A stretch of 64,000 bases of DNA. It comes from Mycobacterium bourgelatii. GTDB lineage: Bacteria; Actinomycetota; Actinomycetes; Mycobacteriales; Mycobacteriaceae. Position numbers and translations under genes: made by a program. The first letter of the stretch is position 1. Each line of letters opens with the position of its first letter. Positions 1-7,972 of the stretch are shown piece by piece. Under the pieces are notes generated by a model that was not told the DNA's origin, made no database searches, and saw only the letters and a list, made by a program, of their open reading frames with translations. The stretch covers positions 4,836,001-4,900,000 of the forward strand of contig NZ_BLKZ01000001.1 of the NCBI RefSeq assembly GCF_010723575.1. The letters run 5' to 3'.

Positions 1-678
1 ATGTCGTACGCCCAGAACGTGCTGGGCTGGGCCGCGGCGTACGCGACGGGCGTGGTGCCGGTGGACTTGCCGCCGATCACCGGGCCGCCACCGCCGATCG
101 GCGACGCACACCTCGAACATGGCGAGGGAGAGGGGCTGGGCCCGAATCTGCCGTTCGCCGTCAAAGGCCCCGGCGCCAACTACGATCCGTTCGCCGAACG
201 CATGCCGTTGATCGAGTTCGGGCCGCCCGACACGGCGAATATGGCGCAGTGGCCGTGGATGCAGCAGGCGCCGCCATGGATGCAGCAGGTGCCGCCGTGG
301 ATGCAGCAACCCCCGTGGATGCAGCAGACGCCGACTCCGCAGCCCGTGACGCCGCAGCCCGGTTGCACATTGATCTGCATCCGCTCGCAGACTCCTGCGG
401 AGGCGCCGGCGGCGGGGCCGGGCGCCCCGCCGGTACCCAACGGCGGCATCGTGATCGCGCCGCCGCCTCCGAACGTTGCGCCGCCGCTCCCGGACCCGTT
501 CGCGCCGCCCCCGTTGGCCCCGGCTCCTCCCGCGCCGCCACCTGCGGCCAACCCGCTGGCGCCACCGCCTGCACCGCCGGCCCCAGCGGCACCGCCGAAC
601 CCGGCGAACCCGGCCCCGCGGGCGCCGGCGCCGGTCCCGCCCGCGCCGGGCGAGCCGGCACTTGCTCCGGTGAGCTGA
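1..678 (+). CDS. C-terminal part of a lytic-transglycosylase-like cell-wall protein (Rv1230c type), partial
   Basis: The reading frame is open from the first base of the window, so the Met at position 1 may be internal and the gene probably begins upstream. The first 20 residues (SYAQNVLGWAAAYATGV) resemble the end of a lytic murein transglycosylase domain as I recall it; this is a weak family call. The rest is low complexity: a short WMQQ repeat at about residues 85-110 (five PWMQQ-like units), then about 100 residues very rich in Pro and Ala, typical of a wall-spanning or secreted tail. It lies 45 bp upstream of mrp on the same strand, as Rv1230c does in M. tuberculosis. Two Cys at about residues 122-126 may form a disulfide. 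It could equally be called a proline-rich membrane protein. Confidence 0.55.
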   Translation: MSYAQNVLGWAAAYATGVVPVDLPPITGPPPPIGDAHLEHGEGEGLGPNLPFAVKGPGANYDPFAERMPLIEFGPPDTANMAQWPWMQQAPPWMQQVPPWMQQPPWMQQTPTPQPVTPQPGCTLICIRSQTPAEAPAAGPGAPPVPNGGIVIAPPPPNVAPPLPDPFAPPPLAPAPPAPPPAANPLAPPPAPPAPAAPPNPANPAPRAPAPVPPAPGEPALAPVS

Positions 679-712
679 CCAACCGGACGCCTGCTCTCCG
701 AGCCGAGCCGCC

Positions 713-718
713 TACACT
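713..718 (+). promoter_or_regulatory. Putative -10 element of mrp (leaderless)
   Basis: TACACT lies 5 nt before the GTG at 724 and 8 nt before the ATG at 727. No purine-rich ribosome binding site is visible, so transcription could begin at or next to the start codon. The call is from pattern alone. Confidence 0.4.
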
Positions 719-723
719 CGGCG

Positions 724-1881
724 GTGATGTCTGGAACCCACAGTGACGCCGCAGCTGACCTTCCCAACGCCATTCGCAGCGCGTTGGCCAAGGTGATTGA
801 CCCCGAACTACGGCGTCCGATCACCGAACTCGGGATGGTCAAGAGCATTGACGTCGCGCCCGGCGGGGACGTGCACGTCGAGATCTACCTGACCACCGCC
901 GCCTGTCCGAAGAAGGCTGAGATCAGCGAGCGTGTCACCCAGGCGGTCGCCGATGTGCCCGGTACCGGCGCGGTAAGAGTCAGCCTCGACGTGATGAGCG
1001 ACGAGCAGCGCACGGAGCTGCGCAAGCAGCTCCGCGGAGATGCCGCCGAACCCGTGATCCCGTTTGCCCAGCCCAATTCGCTGACCCGGGTGTATGCGGT
1101 CGCTTCCGGCAAAGGCGGGGTGGGCAAGTCGACGGTCACGGTCAACCTGGCCGCGGCGATGGCCGCCCGCGGCTTGGCCGTCGGCGTGCTGGACGCCGAC
1201 ATCCACGGCCACTCGATCCCGCGGATGATGGGCACCACCGACCGACCGACCCAGGTCGAGTCGATGATCCTGCCACCCGTCGCCCATGACGTGAAGGTCA
1301 TCTCGATCGCGCAGTTCACCGAGGGCAACGCGCCGGTGGTCTGGCGCGGGCCGATGCTGCACCGCGCCCTGCAACAGTTCCTGGCCGACGTCTACTGGGG
1401 AGACCTGGACGTCTTGTTGCTCGACCTGCCACCGGGCACCGGCGACGTCGCCATTTCGCTGGCCCAGCTACTGCCCAACGCCGAGATCCTGGTGGTGACC
1501 ACCCCGCAGGCGGCCGCCGCCGAGGTGGCCGAGCGAGCCGGCAGCATCGCGATCCAGACCCGCCAGCGCATCGCCGGCGTCGTGGAGAACATGTCCGGCC
1601 TCACGCTGCCCGATGGCACCACGCTGCAGGTCTTCGGCGAGGGCGGCGGCAAGCAGGTCGCCGAGCGGCTAACCCGCGCGGTGGGCGCCGAGGTGCCGTT
1701 GTTGGGTCAGATACCGCTGGATCCCGCCCTGGTGGCCGCGGGTGACGCGGGGGTACCGCAGGTGTTGAGCGCGCCGGACTCGCCGGTGGGCAAAGAACTG
1801 CGCCGCATCGCCGACGCGTTGTCGTCGCGGCGCCGGGGCTTGGCGGGCATGTCGCTGGGGCTGGACCCGACGCGGCACTGA
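724..1881 (+). CDS. mrp: Mrp/NBP35-family P-loop ATPase (iron-sulfur cluster carrier)
   Basis: Mrp proteins bind ATP and are thought to carry and deliver iron-sulfur clusters in the cytosol. Here an N-terminal MIP18/DUF59 domain (about residues 14-95) precedes a ParA/MinD-like ATPase with the deviant Walker A GKGGVGKST at residues 129-137 and the Walker B-like DLPPGTGD from residue 234. The CxxC that holds the bridging cluster in many Mrp proteins is absent: the loop after ENMSG reads TLPDGTTLQVFG. That variant is, from memory, usual in actinobacteria. The length (385 aa) fits the family. The start is GTG at 724 or ATG at 727, adjacent codons. It converges on tatB with a 28-bp gap. Confidence 0.93.
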   Translation: MMSGTHSDAAADLPNAIRSALAKVIDPELRRPITELGMVKSIDVAPGGDVHVEIYLTTAACPKKAEISERVTQAVADVPGTGAVRVSLDVMSDEQRTELRKQLRGDAAEPVIPFAQPNSLTRVYAVASGKGGVGKSTVTVNLAAAMAARGLAVGVLDADIHGHSIPRMMGTTDRPTQVESMILPPVAHDVKVISIAQFTEGNAPVVWRGPMLHRALQQFLADVYWGDLDVLLLDLPPGTGDVAISLAQLLPNAEILVVTTPQAAAAEVAERAGSIAIQTRQRIAGVVENMSGLTLPDGTTLQVFGEGGGKQVAERLTRAVGAEVPLLGQIPLDPALVAAGDAGVPQVLSAPDSPVGKELRRIADALSSRRRGLAGMSLGLDPTRH

Positions 1882-1909
1882 TCCGCCCGTGACGTGACCG
1901 GGGGTTGCG

Positions 1910-2374
1910 TCAGGTCGCGTCGGTGTCGAACGGAACGCGCGGCGCCTGGTCAGCGTCGGTGGCATCGTCGGCGTCGGCTCGGGCCGCTCGGCTGGTCGGC
2001 CCGGTAGGTCCGGACGGGTCCGCAGGCTCCCTGAGGCTTCCGGCCGGCGATGTTGTGGGGGTTGACGGGGGCGTCGGCCGGTCGAAGTTGCCGGTGAAGA
2101 TCGAGTCGTCACCGTCGAGCAGGTGCTTGGTCAGCGCGGCGCGCGGTGTCATGCCGCGCAGCTTCTGCAGCTCACTGAGCTGGCCCCGCAGATCGTCGAA
2201 TTCGGGGCCGATGTCCTCACGCAGCTGGCTGGTCATGCCGCTGAGGTAGTCGCGTGCCTGCCGTAGCGCACCCGCCGTCCAACGGATGGCACCTGGAAGC
2301 CGCTCCGGGCCAAGCACGACCAGCCCGACCACCACCAGGACGAGCATTTCTCCCCAGCCGATATTGGCGAACAC
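1910..2374 (-). CDS. tatB: Twin-arginine translocase subunit TatB
   Basis: TatB works with TatC as the receptor for folded twin-arginine substrates at the cytoplasmic membrane. The protein (154 aa) has the expected plan: a single N-terminal transmembrane helix (about residues 6-22, MLVLVVVGLVVLG), the hinge GPERLP, then a long amphipathic helix with many charged residues to about residue 90. A poorly conserved Pro/Thr/Asp-rich tail follows. The ATG at 2374 gives the standard N-terminus MFANIGWGEM. It lies 13 bp downstream of htrA on the same strand, so it is probably co-transcribed with the sigE-rseA-htrA block, the usual mycobacterial arrangement. Confidence 0.95.
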   Translation of the reverse strand: MFANIGWGEMLVLVVVGLVVLGPERLPGAIRWTAGALRQARDYLSGMTSQLREDIGPEFDDLRGQLSELQKLRGMTPRAALTKHLLDGDDSIFTGNFDRPTPPSTPTTSPAGSLREPADPSGPTGPTSRAARADADDATDADQAPRVPFDTDAT

Positions 2375-2387
2375 TAGGTCAGCATCA

Positions 2388-3902
2388 CTAGCTGGTATCC
2401 GGTTCGGGCTTGACGGTCAGGGTGACGTGACGACCGTCGCGGACGACCTCGATCTGCGCGTCCTGCCCGATGGTCAATTGTCGGACGGCGACGACGGCTT
2501 CGTCGGAGTCGGCCACGGTACGGTCGCCGATCTTGACGATCACGTCGTTCTCCAGGATTCCGCCCTTCTGCGCGGGACCACCCGCCTTAACGTTGGCCAC
2601 CTGCGCACCCGACGCGATCGCATTGCTCACCGAGCGGGTGCTGATGCCCAACGTCGGGTGCATGATCTTGCCGTCCTTGATGAGGGTTTGCGCGACCACC
2701 TTCATCTCGTTGACCGGGATCGCGAAGCCCAATCCGCTGGCGCTGTCGGACAGCGACTTGCCGGCGGTGTTGATGCCGATGACCTGGGAGTCCATGTCGA
2801 TGAGCGGACCACCGGAGTTGCCGTGGTTGATCGACGCGTCGGTCTGCAGGGCGTCGATGACGGTGTCGGTGTCCGAACCCTCCCCCGACAGTGGCACGGG
2901 CCGGTGCAGCGCGCTGATGATGCCGTGCGTCACCGTGCTGCGCAAACCAAGCGGGGCTCCGGCGGCGATCACCTCGTCGCCCACCCGCACCTTGTCGGAA
3001 TCACCCAGCCGGGCCACGCTCAGGTTGTTGACGTTGTCGACCTTGAGCACCGCCAGGTCGGTCTTGGGGTCGCGGCCTACCAGGCTGGCCGGCACTTCCT
3101 TCCCGTCGTTGAACACGACCGAGATCTTGAACTGGCTGGGATTGTTCGCCGCCTCGGAGATCACGTGGTTGTTGGTGACGATGTAGCCGCGGCCGTCGAT
3201 GACGACACCGGAACCCTGCATGCCCTCCTGGTCGCTTTTCGCTTCGATCGTCACCACGGAGTCGGCGATAGCCGCCGCCACCTTGGTGAATCTGCCTGCC
3301 GGCCCCTCGGGATTGTCGGAGGTGGACAGGGTCACCTTCGAGGTGGTGAAAGCCTCGACAACCTCTGCGGTCTTGCGGCCGATGACCCCACCGATGGCGC
3401 CGATCACCAATGCGATCAACAGCAGGACGGCCAGGGCGAGGTAGGAGACTTTGCCGCCGAACAACACGTCGCGCACGCCCAGCTTGCCGGTGTAGCCCGG
3501 AGCCGGACGCGGTGGTGGTGGCGTTACCGCCGGGCTCCCCAACGCGGCCGCGGCCCCAGGATCGCGCCAGGGGTCGTCGGGCTCGTCCTGCTGACCGCCG
3601 TCCTTCTCGGCCGCCAACGCGCTCGCGTCGATGGGATGGCGCTGCAGCGATTCCGCACTGTCGAAGGGGCGGCCGAACGCCTCTTCCAGCACCGGGTCGG
3701 CCGGCTTTTCCTGCGGCCTGAATTCGCTTTGGTGCTGGAACTTCGAGGGACGCACCCGATCGGCGACGAAGGAGCCCTGAAACCCGGGTGGACGCCCGAA
3801 CACCTGGCGGGATGCTGGGTCGACGGGTGGCCGGAAGATCGGACGCGGCGCCAGGCGAGGGGTGCCGTCTTGGCCGATGTTGTTGCCTTGGTCGGACGTC
3901 AC
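2388..3902 (-). CDS. htrA: Membrane-anchored HtrA/DegP-like serine protease
   Basis: HtrA proteases degrade or process misfolded envelope proteins, and in mycobacteria the gene belongs to the SigE stress locus. From the chosen GTG the order is: a disordered cytosolic region of about 150 residues, one transmembrane helix (about 151-175), an extracytoplasmic trypsin-like domain with the triad H246 (TNNHVI), D282 (TDLAVLK) and S363 (GNSGGPL), and a C-terminal PDZ domain. I chose GTG at 3902 because AGAAGAGGA sits just upstream at normal spacing. A TTG at 3965 would add 21 residues with no comparable ribosome binding site. The usual annotation in relatives may be longer. Confidence 0.93.
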   Translation of the reverse strand: MTSDQGNNIGQDGTPRLAPRPIFRPPVDPASRQVFGRPPGFQGSFVADRVRPSKFQHQSEFRPQEKPADPVLEEAFGRPFDSAESLQRHPIDASALAAEKDGGQQDEPDDPWRDPGAAAALGSPAVTPPPPRPAPGYTGKLGVRDVLFGGKVSYLALAVLLLIALVIGAIGGVIGRKTAEVVEAFTTSKVTLSTSDNPEGPAGRFTKVAAAIADSVVTIEAKSDQEGMQGSGVVIDGRGYIVTNNHVISEAANNPSQFKISVVFNDGKEVPASLVGRDPKTDLAVLKVDNVNNLSVARLGDSDKVRVGDEVIAAGAPLGLRSTVTHGIISALHRPVPLSGEGSDTDTVIDALQTDASINHGNSGGPLIDMDSQVIGINTAGKSLSDSASGLGFAIPVNEMKVVAQTLIKDGKIMHPTLGISTRSVSNAIASGAQVANVKAGGPAQKGGILENDVIVKIGDRTVADSDEAVVAVRQLTIGQDAQIEVVRDGRHVTLTVKPEPDTS

Positions 3903-4011
3903 GTGATCCTCTTCTGAGCAATTTGGGATTCGGCCGAGTACGCGGCGCTGAACAGCACGCCACAACCCGTGTCCACCCTAGTATCCACGTATTCGGCGCT
4001 GTTCCTGGTTG

Positions 4012-4404
4012 CTAGCGACGTTTCCGCTCGTCACGAGCGTCGCGCTCGGTGAACTGGCCGGCGATCGGTGGCGCTTCATCGATCGGTGAGTGCGGAATCT
4101 CTGACAGAAGACCGAGCAGCGTGCTCGGAATACGAATCGGGTGCGAGTCGCGCAGCGCGTCGCGTGCGCGCGTGTGATCCTCGACCTCGGCCGCGCACTG
4201 CGGACACAGCGAGAGGTGATGGGCGGCGCGCAGGTGTGCATTCATCCGCAACTCGCCGTCGACAAAGGCGGCGATGGCCTCGATGGACAGGTGCTCGGTC
4301 GAGCGGAATTTGCGGGGCGCCCCTACCGGCGCATCGCTCTGGGAGGCGAACTGGGAAGGAAGCCACGAGAACGCGCGCCGAAACACATGTCCCCGTTCGA
4401 CCAT
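4012..4404 (-). CDS. rseA: Zinc-binding anti-sigma-E factor RseA
   Basis: RseA holds SigE inactive in the cytosol until it is phosphorylated and degraded or oxidised. The 130-aa protein carries the ZAS anti-sigma motif H63-x3-C67-x2-C70 (HHLSLCPQC), preceded by helices that fit SigE binding (LSIEAIAAFVDGEL). No transmembrane segment is present, so it is a soluble anti-sigma factor. The ATG at 4404 has GGAAGGAG 6 nt upstream, which beats longer in-frame starts at 4494 and beyond. It sits 164 bp downstream of sigE and 109 bp upstream of htrA on the same strand. Confidence 0.92.
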   Translation of the reverse strand: MVERGHVFRRAFSWLPSQFASQSDAPVGAPRKFRSTEHLSIEAIAAFVDGELRMNAHLRAAHHLSLCPQCAAEVEDHTRARDALRDSHPIRIPSTLLGLLSEIPHSPIDEAPPIAGQFTERDARDERKRR

Positions 4405-4568
4405 CACCCGCTCCTTCCCCATCTGCAGGGGCCTTACCAAACCCTCAGATTTCGAATGTAGCGCGGAGCGGTGCCTGATAACCATGTTCAGCAACTAAAA
4501 CCCTAGGATTTGGGACCTCTTGGCAACCTTGCGGTGGCCAAACCGATGGCTCGGGCCCGTTTGCGGTC

Positions 4569-5333
4569 TTAACCGACCTTTACCGTCGGCCGGGCGAACT
4601 CGCTGTGCTCGGGGTGAGCGGCGAGGTAGTCGCGCAGAGCCTGGCGGCCACGGTGGATACGGCTGCGCACGGTGCCAAGCTTGACGCCCAAGGTGGCCCC
4701 GATCTCTTCGTAGGACAGACCTTCGATGTCACACAACACGACCGCGGCACGAAACTCCGGCGGCAGTGAATCCAACGCCGCCTGCAAGTCCGGACCGAGG
4801 CGCGAGTCGTGGTAGATCTGCTCGGGGTCCGGGTCATCGGCGGGCACCCGGTCGTAGTCCTCGGGCAGCGCTTCCATCCGGATACGCGCGCGCCGGCGCA
4901 CCATGTCGAGGAACAGGTTGGTGGTGATCCGGTGCAGCCAGCCTTCGAACGTTCCGGGCTGGTAATTCTGGACGGACCGGAACACCCGGATGAAGGTCTC
5001 TTGGGTCAGGTCCTCAGCGTCCTGCTGGTTGCCGGACAGCCGGTACGCCAGCCGGTACACCCGGTCCGCGTGCTGCCGTACTAGTTCATCCCACGACGGC
5101 ATCGTCGACTTGTCCCCGGTCGCGTCGAAAATCGCGGTGCCCTGCAGTCCGTCAGCGGGCTCCACCCACTCGTCGTCCCGAAACTCTTGTGGGTGAGACA
5201 TAGTGGTCGGGCTCAAGGTGGTGATGATGAATTCCTCCGGCTTCGCCTTGTGGTCAAGGGTTGGCATTTCGTCAATTTCGGCAACGCGACACTGCCAATC
5301 CGTATTCCCGGCCCAGCGTCCTCCGCGATCCAT
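4569..5333 (-). CDS. sigE: ECF RNA polymerase sigma factor SigE
   Basis: SigE directs transcription of surface-stress, heat and detergent responses. Region 2 (about residues 78-150) includes the core-binding helix DAEDLTQETFIRVFRS and the -10 recognition segment GTFEGWLHRI. Region 4 (about 185-240) has the helix-turn-helix around LSYEEIGATLGVKLGTVRSR. The N-terminal 70 residues are poorly conserved and the start is uncertain: GTG 5348, ATG 5339, ATG 5333, ATG 5267 and ATG 5201 (MSHPQ) are all in frame. I chose 5333 because it aligns best with the recalled M. tuberculosis N-terminus. The best Shine-Dalgarno-like string (GGAGGAAT at 5238-5231, minus strand) lies inside the coding region and favours a shorter isoform. 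Confidence 0.93.
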   Translation of the reverse strand: MDRGGRWAGNTDWQCRVAEIDEMPTLDHKAKPEEFIITTLSPTTMSHPQEFRDDEWVEPADGLQGTAIFDATGDKSTMPSWDELVRQHADRVYRLAYRLSGNQQDAEDLTQETFIRVFRSVQNYQPGTFEGWLHRITTNLFLDMVRRRARIRMEALPEDYDRVPADDPDPEQIYHDSRLGPDLQAALDSLPPEFRAAVVLCDIEGLSYEEIGATLGVKLGTVRSRIHRGRQALRDYLAAHPEHSEFARPTVKVG

Positions 5334-5377
5334 ACGCATTACCGTCACTTACCCGAGTGAGCGCGACGTATGAGCAA

Positions 5378-5396
5378 ACTGAGGTTTAGCTGAGAA
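5378..5396 (-). promoter_or_regulatory. Possible MprA-type direct-repeat operator upstream of sigE
   Basis: Read on the minus strand, TTCTCAGCT is followed by CCTCAGTT with starts 11 bp apart, one helical turn. MprA in M. tuberculosis binds loosely conserved 8-bp direct repeats upstream of sigE, so position and form fit. A TATGGT hexamer just upstream on the same strand could be a -10 element. This is an inference from pattern and location. Confidence 0.4.
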
Positions 5397-5523
5397 ACCA
5401 TACTGTTACGTACCCTGCCCAGGGTTTTTTCATGCTTAGCTAGCCCCGATGTGACCTTTGTCGCGTCGCCGGCGCCGGGCGTGTCGGCGGGCGCGTTGTG
5501 CCTGACTGCGCCGCGACTTGGCA

Positions 5524-5529
5524 TACGCT
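5524..5529 (+). promoter_or_regulatory. Putative -10 element of the O-methyltransferase gene (leaderless)
   Basis: TACGCT ends 6 nt before the ATG at 5536. There is no Shine-Dalgarno sequence, so a transcript starting at the A of the ATG is likely. Confidence 0.4.
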
Positions 5530-5535
5530 GCGGAC

Positions 5536-6228
5536 ATGGCCAGCAGCGACGACAACCAGGGCGACGACACTCAGGGCCAGGAAACGCCCACCCGGTCCCC
5601 TAGTCGAGCCGAGGCGATCTCCGCGCACGCCGAAGGGTCGATTTCTGAGGACGCGGTCCTGGCGAGCGCCCGCGAACGCGCCGTCGACATCGGGGCCGGG
5701 GCGGTGACGCCCGCGGTGGGCGCCCTGCTCAGCCTGCTGGCCAAGCTCAGCGGCGGCAAGGCCGTCGCCGAGGTGGGCACCGGCGCGGGCGTCAGCGGAC
5801 TGTGGTTGCTCTCCGGCATGCGCGAAGACGGCGTCTTGACCACCATCGATATCGAGCCCGAGTACATCCGGCTGGCCAAGCAGGCGTTCCTCGAGGCGGG
5901 CGTAGGCCCGTCGCGCACACGCTTGATCAGCGGCCGCGCCCAGGAGGTGCTGACCAGGCTGGCCGACGAGTCATACGACCTGGTGTTCATCGACGGCGAT
6001 CCCATCGATCAGCCGGAGTACGTCGTGCAGGCCGTTCGCCTGTTGCGCTCGGGCGGAGTCGTCGTGGTGCACCGGGCCGCCCTGGGTGGGCGGGCCGGCG
6101 ACCCGTCGGCTCGCGACGCTGACGTTCTTGCCGTCCGCGAAGCGGCGCGGCTCATCGCGGAGGACGAGCGGCTGACCCCGGCGTTGGTGCCGTTGGGTGA
6201 CGGCGTGCTGGCCGCGGTCCGCGACTAG
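5536..6228 (+). CDS. O-methyltransferase, SAM-dependent class I (Rv1220c type)
   Basis: This 230-aa protein has a Rossmann methyltransferase fold with the SAM-binding glycine loop EVGTGAGVSG at residues 79-88, the acidic residue ending strand beta-2 (TIDIEPEY), and the post-motif strand DLVFIDGDPID, which in COMT-like enzymes carries metal-binding aspartates. The natural substrate is unknown. It is transcribed divergently from sigE across a 200-bp gap, an arrangement kept in M. tuberculosis. The start at ATG 5536 is preferred over the in-frame TTG at 5518 because a TACGCT hexamer lies 6 nt before it. The first 25 residues are hydrophilic and poorly conserved. Confidence 0.85.
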   Translation: MASSDDNQGDDTQGQETPTRSPSRAEAISAHAEGSISEDAVLASARERAVDIGAGAVTPAVGALLSLLAKLSGGKAVAEVGTGAGVSGLWLLSGMREDGVLTTIDIEPEYIRLAKQAFLEAGVGPSRTRLISGRAQEVLTRLADESYDLVFIDGDPIDQPEYVVQAVRLLRSGGVVVVHRAALGGRAGDPSARDADVLAVREAARLIAEDERLTPALVPLGDGVLAAVRD

Positions 6229-6378
6229 TAGCTGAGCTACCCGCTCGCTTCTCCCGGCGAGCGTGCGTGTCGGCACGCCGCCACGCCAATACTCCCGTCA
6301 ATCTGCGCACATTCATGGCGCCGTTGAACTACGCCAATGAGGGCCCTTGACGGCCTCCACGCCGGTTCCTTGACGCGC

Positions 6379-6416
6379 ACTGAACGAATGTTTAGCATAC
6401 TGAACATGCGTTCAGT
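6379..6416. promoter_or_regulatory. Tandem TetR operator overlapping the start codon, with -10 element
   Basis: ACTGAAC-ATGC-GTTCAGT (6399-6416) is an inverted repeat with perfect 7-bp arms. The start codon of the TetR gene (6406) lies in its 4-nt centre. A second, degenerate copy begins exactly 20 bp upstream (ACTGAAC at 6379 with partner GTTTAGC). TAGCAT at 6393-6398 is a good -10 element 7 nt before the ATG. A repressor bound here would cover both promoter and start, so autorepression of the efflux operon is the natural reading. Confidence 0.7.
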
Positions 6417-7056
6417 CGACTTGACCGCTACCGCCCGAATCCGTGATGCGGCCATCGACCAATTCGGCCAGCACGGCTTTGGCGTCGGACTGCGCACCAT
6501 CGCCGAGGCGGCCGGAGTGAGCCCCGCGCTGGTTATCCATCACTTCGGCTCCAAGGACGGCTTACGCAAAGCGTGCGACGATTACATCGCCGAAGAGATC
6601 CGCAGCGAGAAGTCCGCCACGATTCAGTCCAACGACCCCGCAACCTGGTTGGCCGCACTGGCGGAGATCGAGTCCTACGCGCCAATGATGGCCTACCTGG
6701 TGCGCAGCATGCAGTCCGGCGGCGAACTGGCAACCATGTTCTGGCAGCGCATGATTGACAACACACATCAATACATGCAGGAGGGCGTGGCGGCCGGCAC
6801 CATCAAGCCCAGCCGTGACCCTCAGGCCAGGGCCAGGTTTCTGGCCCTGGCCAATGGCGGAAGCTTTCTGCTGTATCTGCAGATGCATGAAACGCCAACG
6901 GATTTGCGTGCGGTGCTGCGCGACTACGCACGCGACATGGTGTTGCCGGCCCTCGAGCTCTACACCGACGGGCTGATGGTTGATCGCACGATGTATGAGG
7001 CCTTTTTGCAACAGGACGATCCCTTAGCAGGGACAGGAGAATCGCATGTCAGGTAA
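6406..7056 (+). CDS. TetR-family transcriptional repressor of an ABC efflux operon (Rv1219c type)
   Basis: This 216-aa regulator has an N-terminal TetR helix-turn-helix (about residues 8-55: IRDAAIDQFGQHGFGVGLRTIAEAAGVSPALVIHHFGSK, shown here only as the region, with recognition helix at PALVIHHF) and an all-helical ligand-binding C-terminus. It is the first gene of an operon with the ABC ATPase and permease that follow, overlapping the next gene by 11 bp. In M. tuberculosis the homologue represses the Rv1218c-Rv1217c multidrug exporter. The start at 6406 is set by homology and by the -10 element 7 nt upstream; a longer frame to 6337 has no support. The operator overlaps this start codon. Confidence 0.9.
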   Translation: MRSVDLTATARIRDAAIDQFGQHGFGVGLRTIAEAAGVSPALVIHHFGSKDGLRKACDDYIAEEIRSEKSATIQSNDPATWLAALAEIESYAPMMAYLVRSMQSGGELATMFWQRMIDNTHQYMQEGVAAGTIKPSRDPQARARFLALANGGSFLLYLQMHETPTDLRAVLRDYARDMVLPALELYTDGLMVDRTMYEAFLQQDDPLAGTGESHVR

Positions 7057-7972
7057 CCATTCCCCAGCAGCCATCGATGTTCGCGGTCTTACCAAGAACT
7101 TCGGTGCCGTTCGGGCGCTTGACGGCCTCGACTTGACCGTGCGGGAAGGCGAAGTGCACGGCTTTCTCGGCCCCAACGGCTCCGGCAAGTCGACCACCAT
7201 TCGCGTCCTGTTGGGCGTTGTGAAGGCCGACGGCGGAACCGCGCGCCTGCTCGGCGGCGACCCGTGGACCGATGCGGTGCGACTACATCGTGAAATCGCC
7301 TATGTGCCAGGTGATGTCACGTTATGGCCGAATTTCACCGGCGGCGAGACCATCGATCTGCTGGCCCGCATGCGCGGCGGCATCGACGAGGCGCGCCGCG
7401 CGGAGTTGGTCGAGCGCTTCAAGTTCGACCCGCACAAGAAGGTACGGGCCTACTCCAAAGGCAACCGCCAGAAGGTGTCCCTCATCTCGGCCTTCTCGTC
7501 GCGGGCCCGGCTGCTGTTGCTGGACGAGCCCACCAGCGGCTTGGACCCATTGATGGAGAAAGTATTTCAGCAATGTGTGCGTGAAGCACGCGACCGCGGA
7601 GTCACCGTTCTGCTGTCCAGCCACATCCTGGCCGAAACCGAGGCGCTGTGCGAACGGGTCACCATCATCCAAGCCGGCAAGACCGTGGAGAGCGGTTCGC
7701 TGGAATCGATGCGCCACCTCAGCCGCACCTCGATAACGGCCGAAGTGATCAATGTGCCAACCGATCTCAGCCGCATCAAGGGCGTCGAGGACGTCAGCGT
7801 GGAGGGCACCACGGTGCGGGCACAGGTTGACAGCGAAAGCCTCGGCGAGCTCATCCGGGTGCTCGGTGACGCGGGTGTGCGCAGCCTGGTCAGTCAGCCG
7901 CCCACCCTCGAGGAGCTCTTCCTTCGCCACTACAACGTCAACGGCGAGCGCGCGGAGGTGCCGTCCCGATGA
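7046..7972 (+). CDS. ABC transporter ATP-binding protein, drug-efflux type (Rv1218c type)
   Basis: This cytosolic ATPase subunit (308 aa) energises an ABC-2 exporter. Visible motifs are Walker A GPNGSGKST (42-50), the signature variant YSKGNRQK (136-143, instead of LSGGQ), Walker B LLLLDEPTSGLD (156-167) and the switch His in LLSSHIL. About 80 C-terminal residues form the accessory domain common in this subfamily. AGGAGA lies just upstream of the ATG. The gene overlaps the TetR gene by 11 bp and the permease by 4 bp (ATGA), so the three are translationally coupled. Substrates are inferred to be hydrophobic drugs from what is known of the M. tuberculosis homologue. Confidence 0.92.
   Translation: MSGNHSPAAIDVRGLTKNFGAVRALDGLDLTVREGEVHGFLGPNGSGKSTTIRVLLGVVKADGGTARLLGGDPWTDAVRLHREIAYVPGDVTLWPNFTGGETIDLLARMRGGIDEARRAELVERFKFDPHKKVRAYSKGNRQKVSLISAFSSRARLLLLDEPTSGLDPLMEKVFQQCVREARDRGVTVLLSSHILAETEALCERVTIIQAGKTVESGSLESMRHLSRTSITAEVINVPTDLSRIKGVEDVSVEGTTVRAQVDSESLGELIRVLGDAGVRSLVSQPPTLEELFLRHYNVNGERAEVPSR

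Noticed and set aside
2286..3917. 543-codon plus-strand frame opposite htrA
   Set aside because: htrA is certain by its triad and PDZ domain; the opposite frame is a GC-rich shadow rich in Asp, His, Arg and Val.
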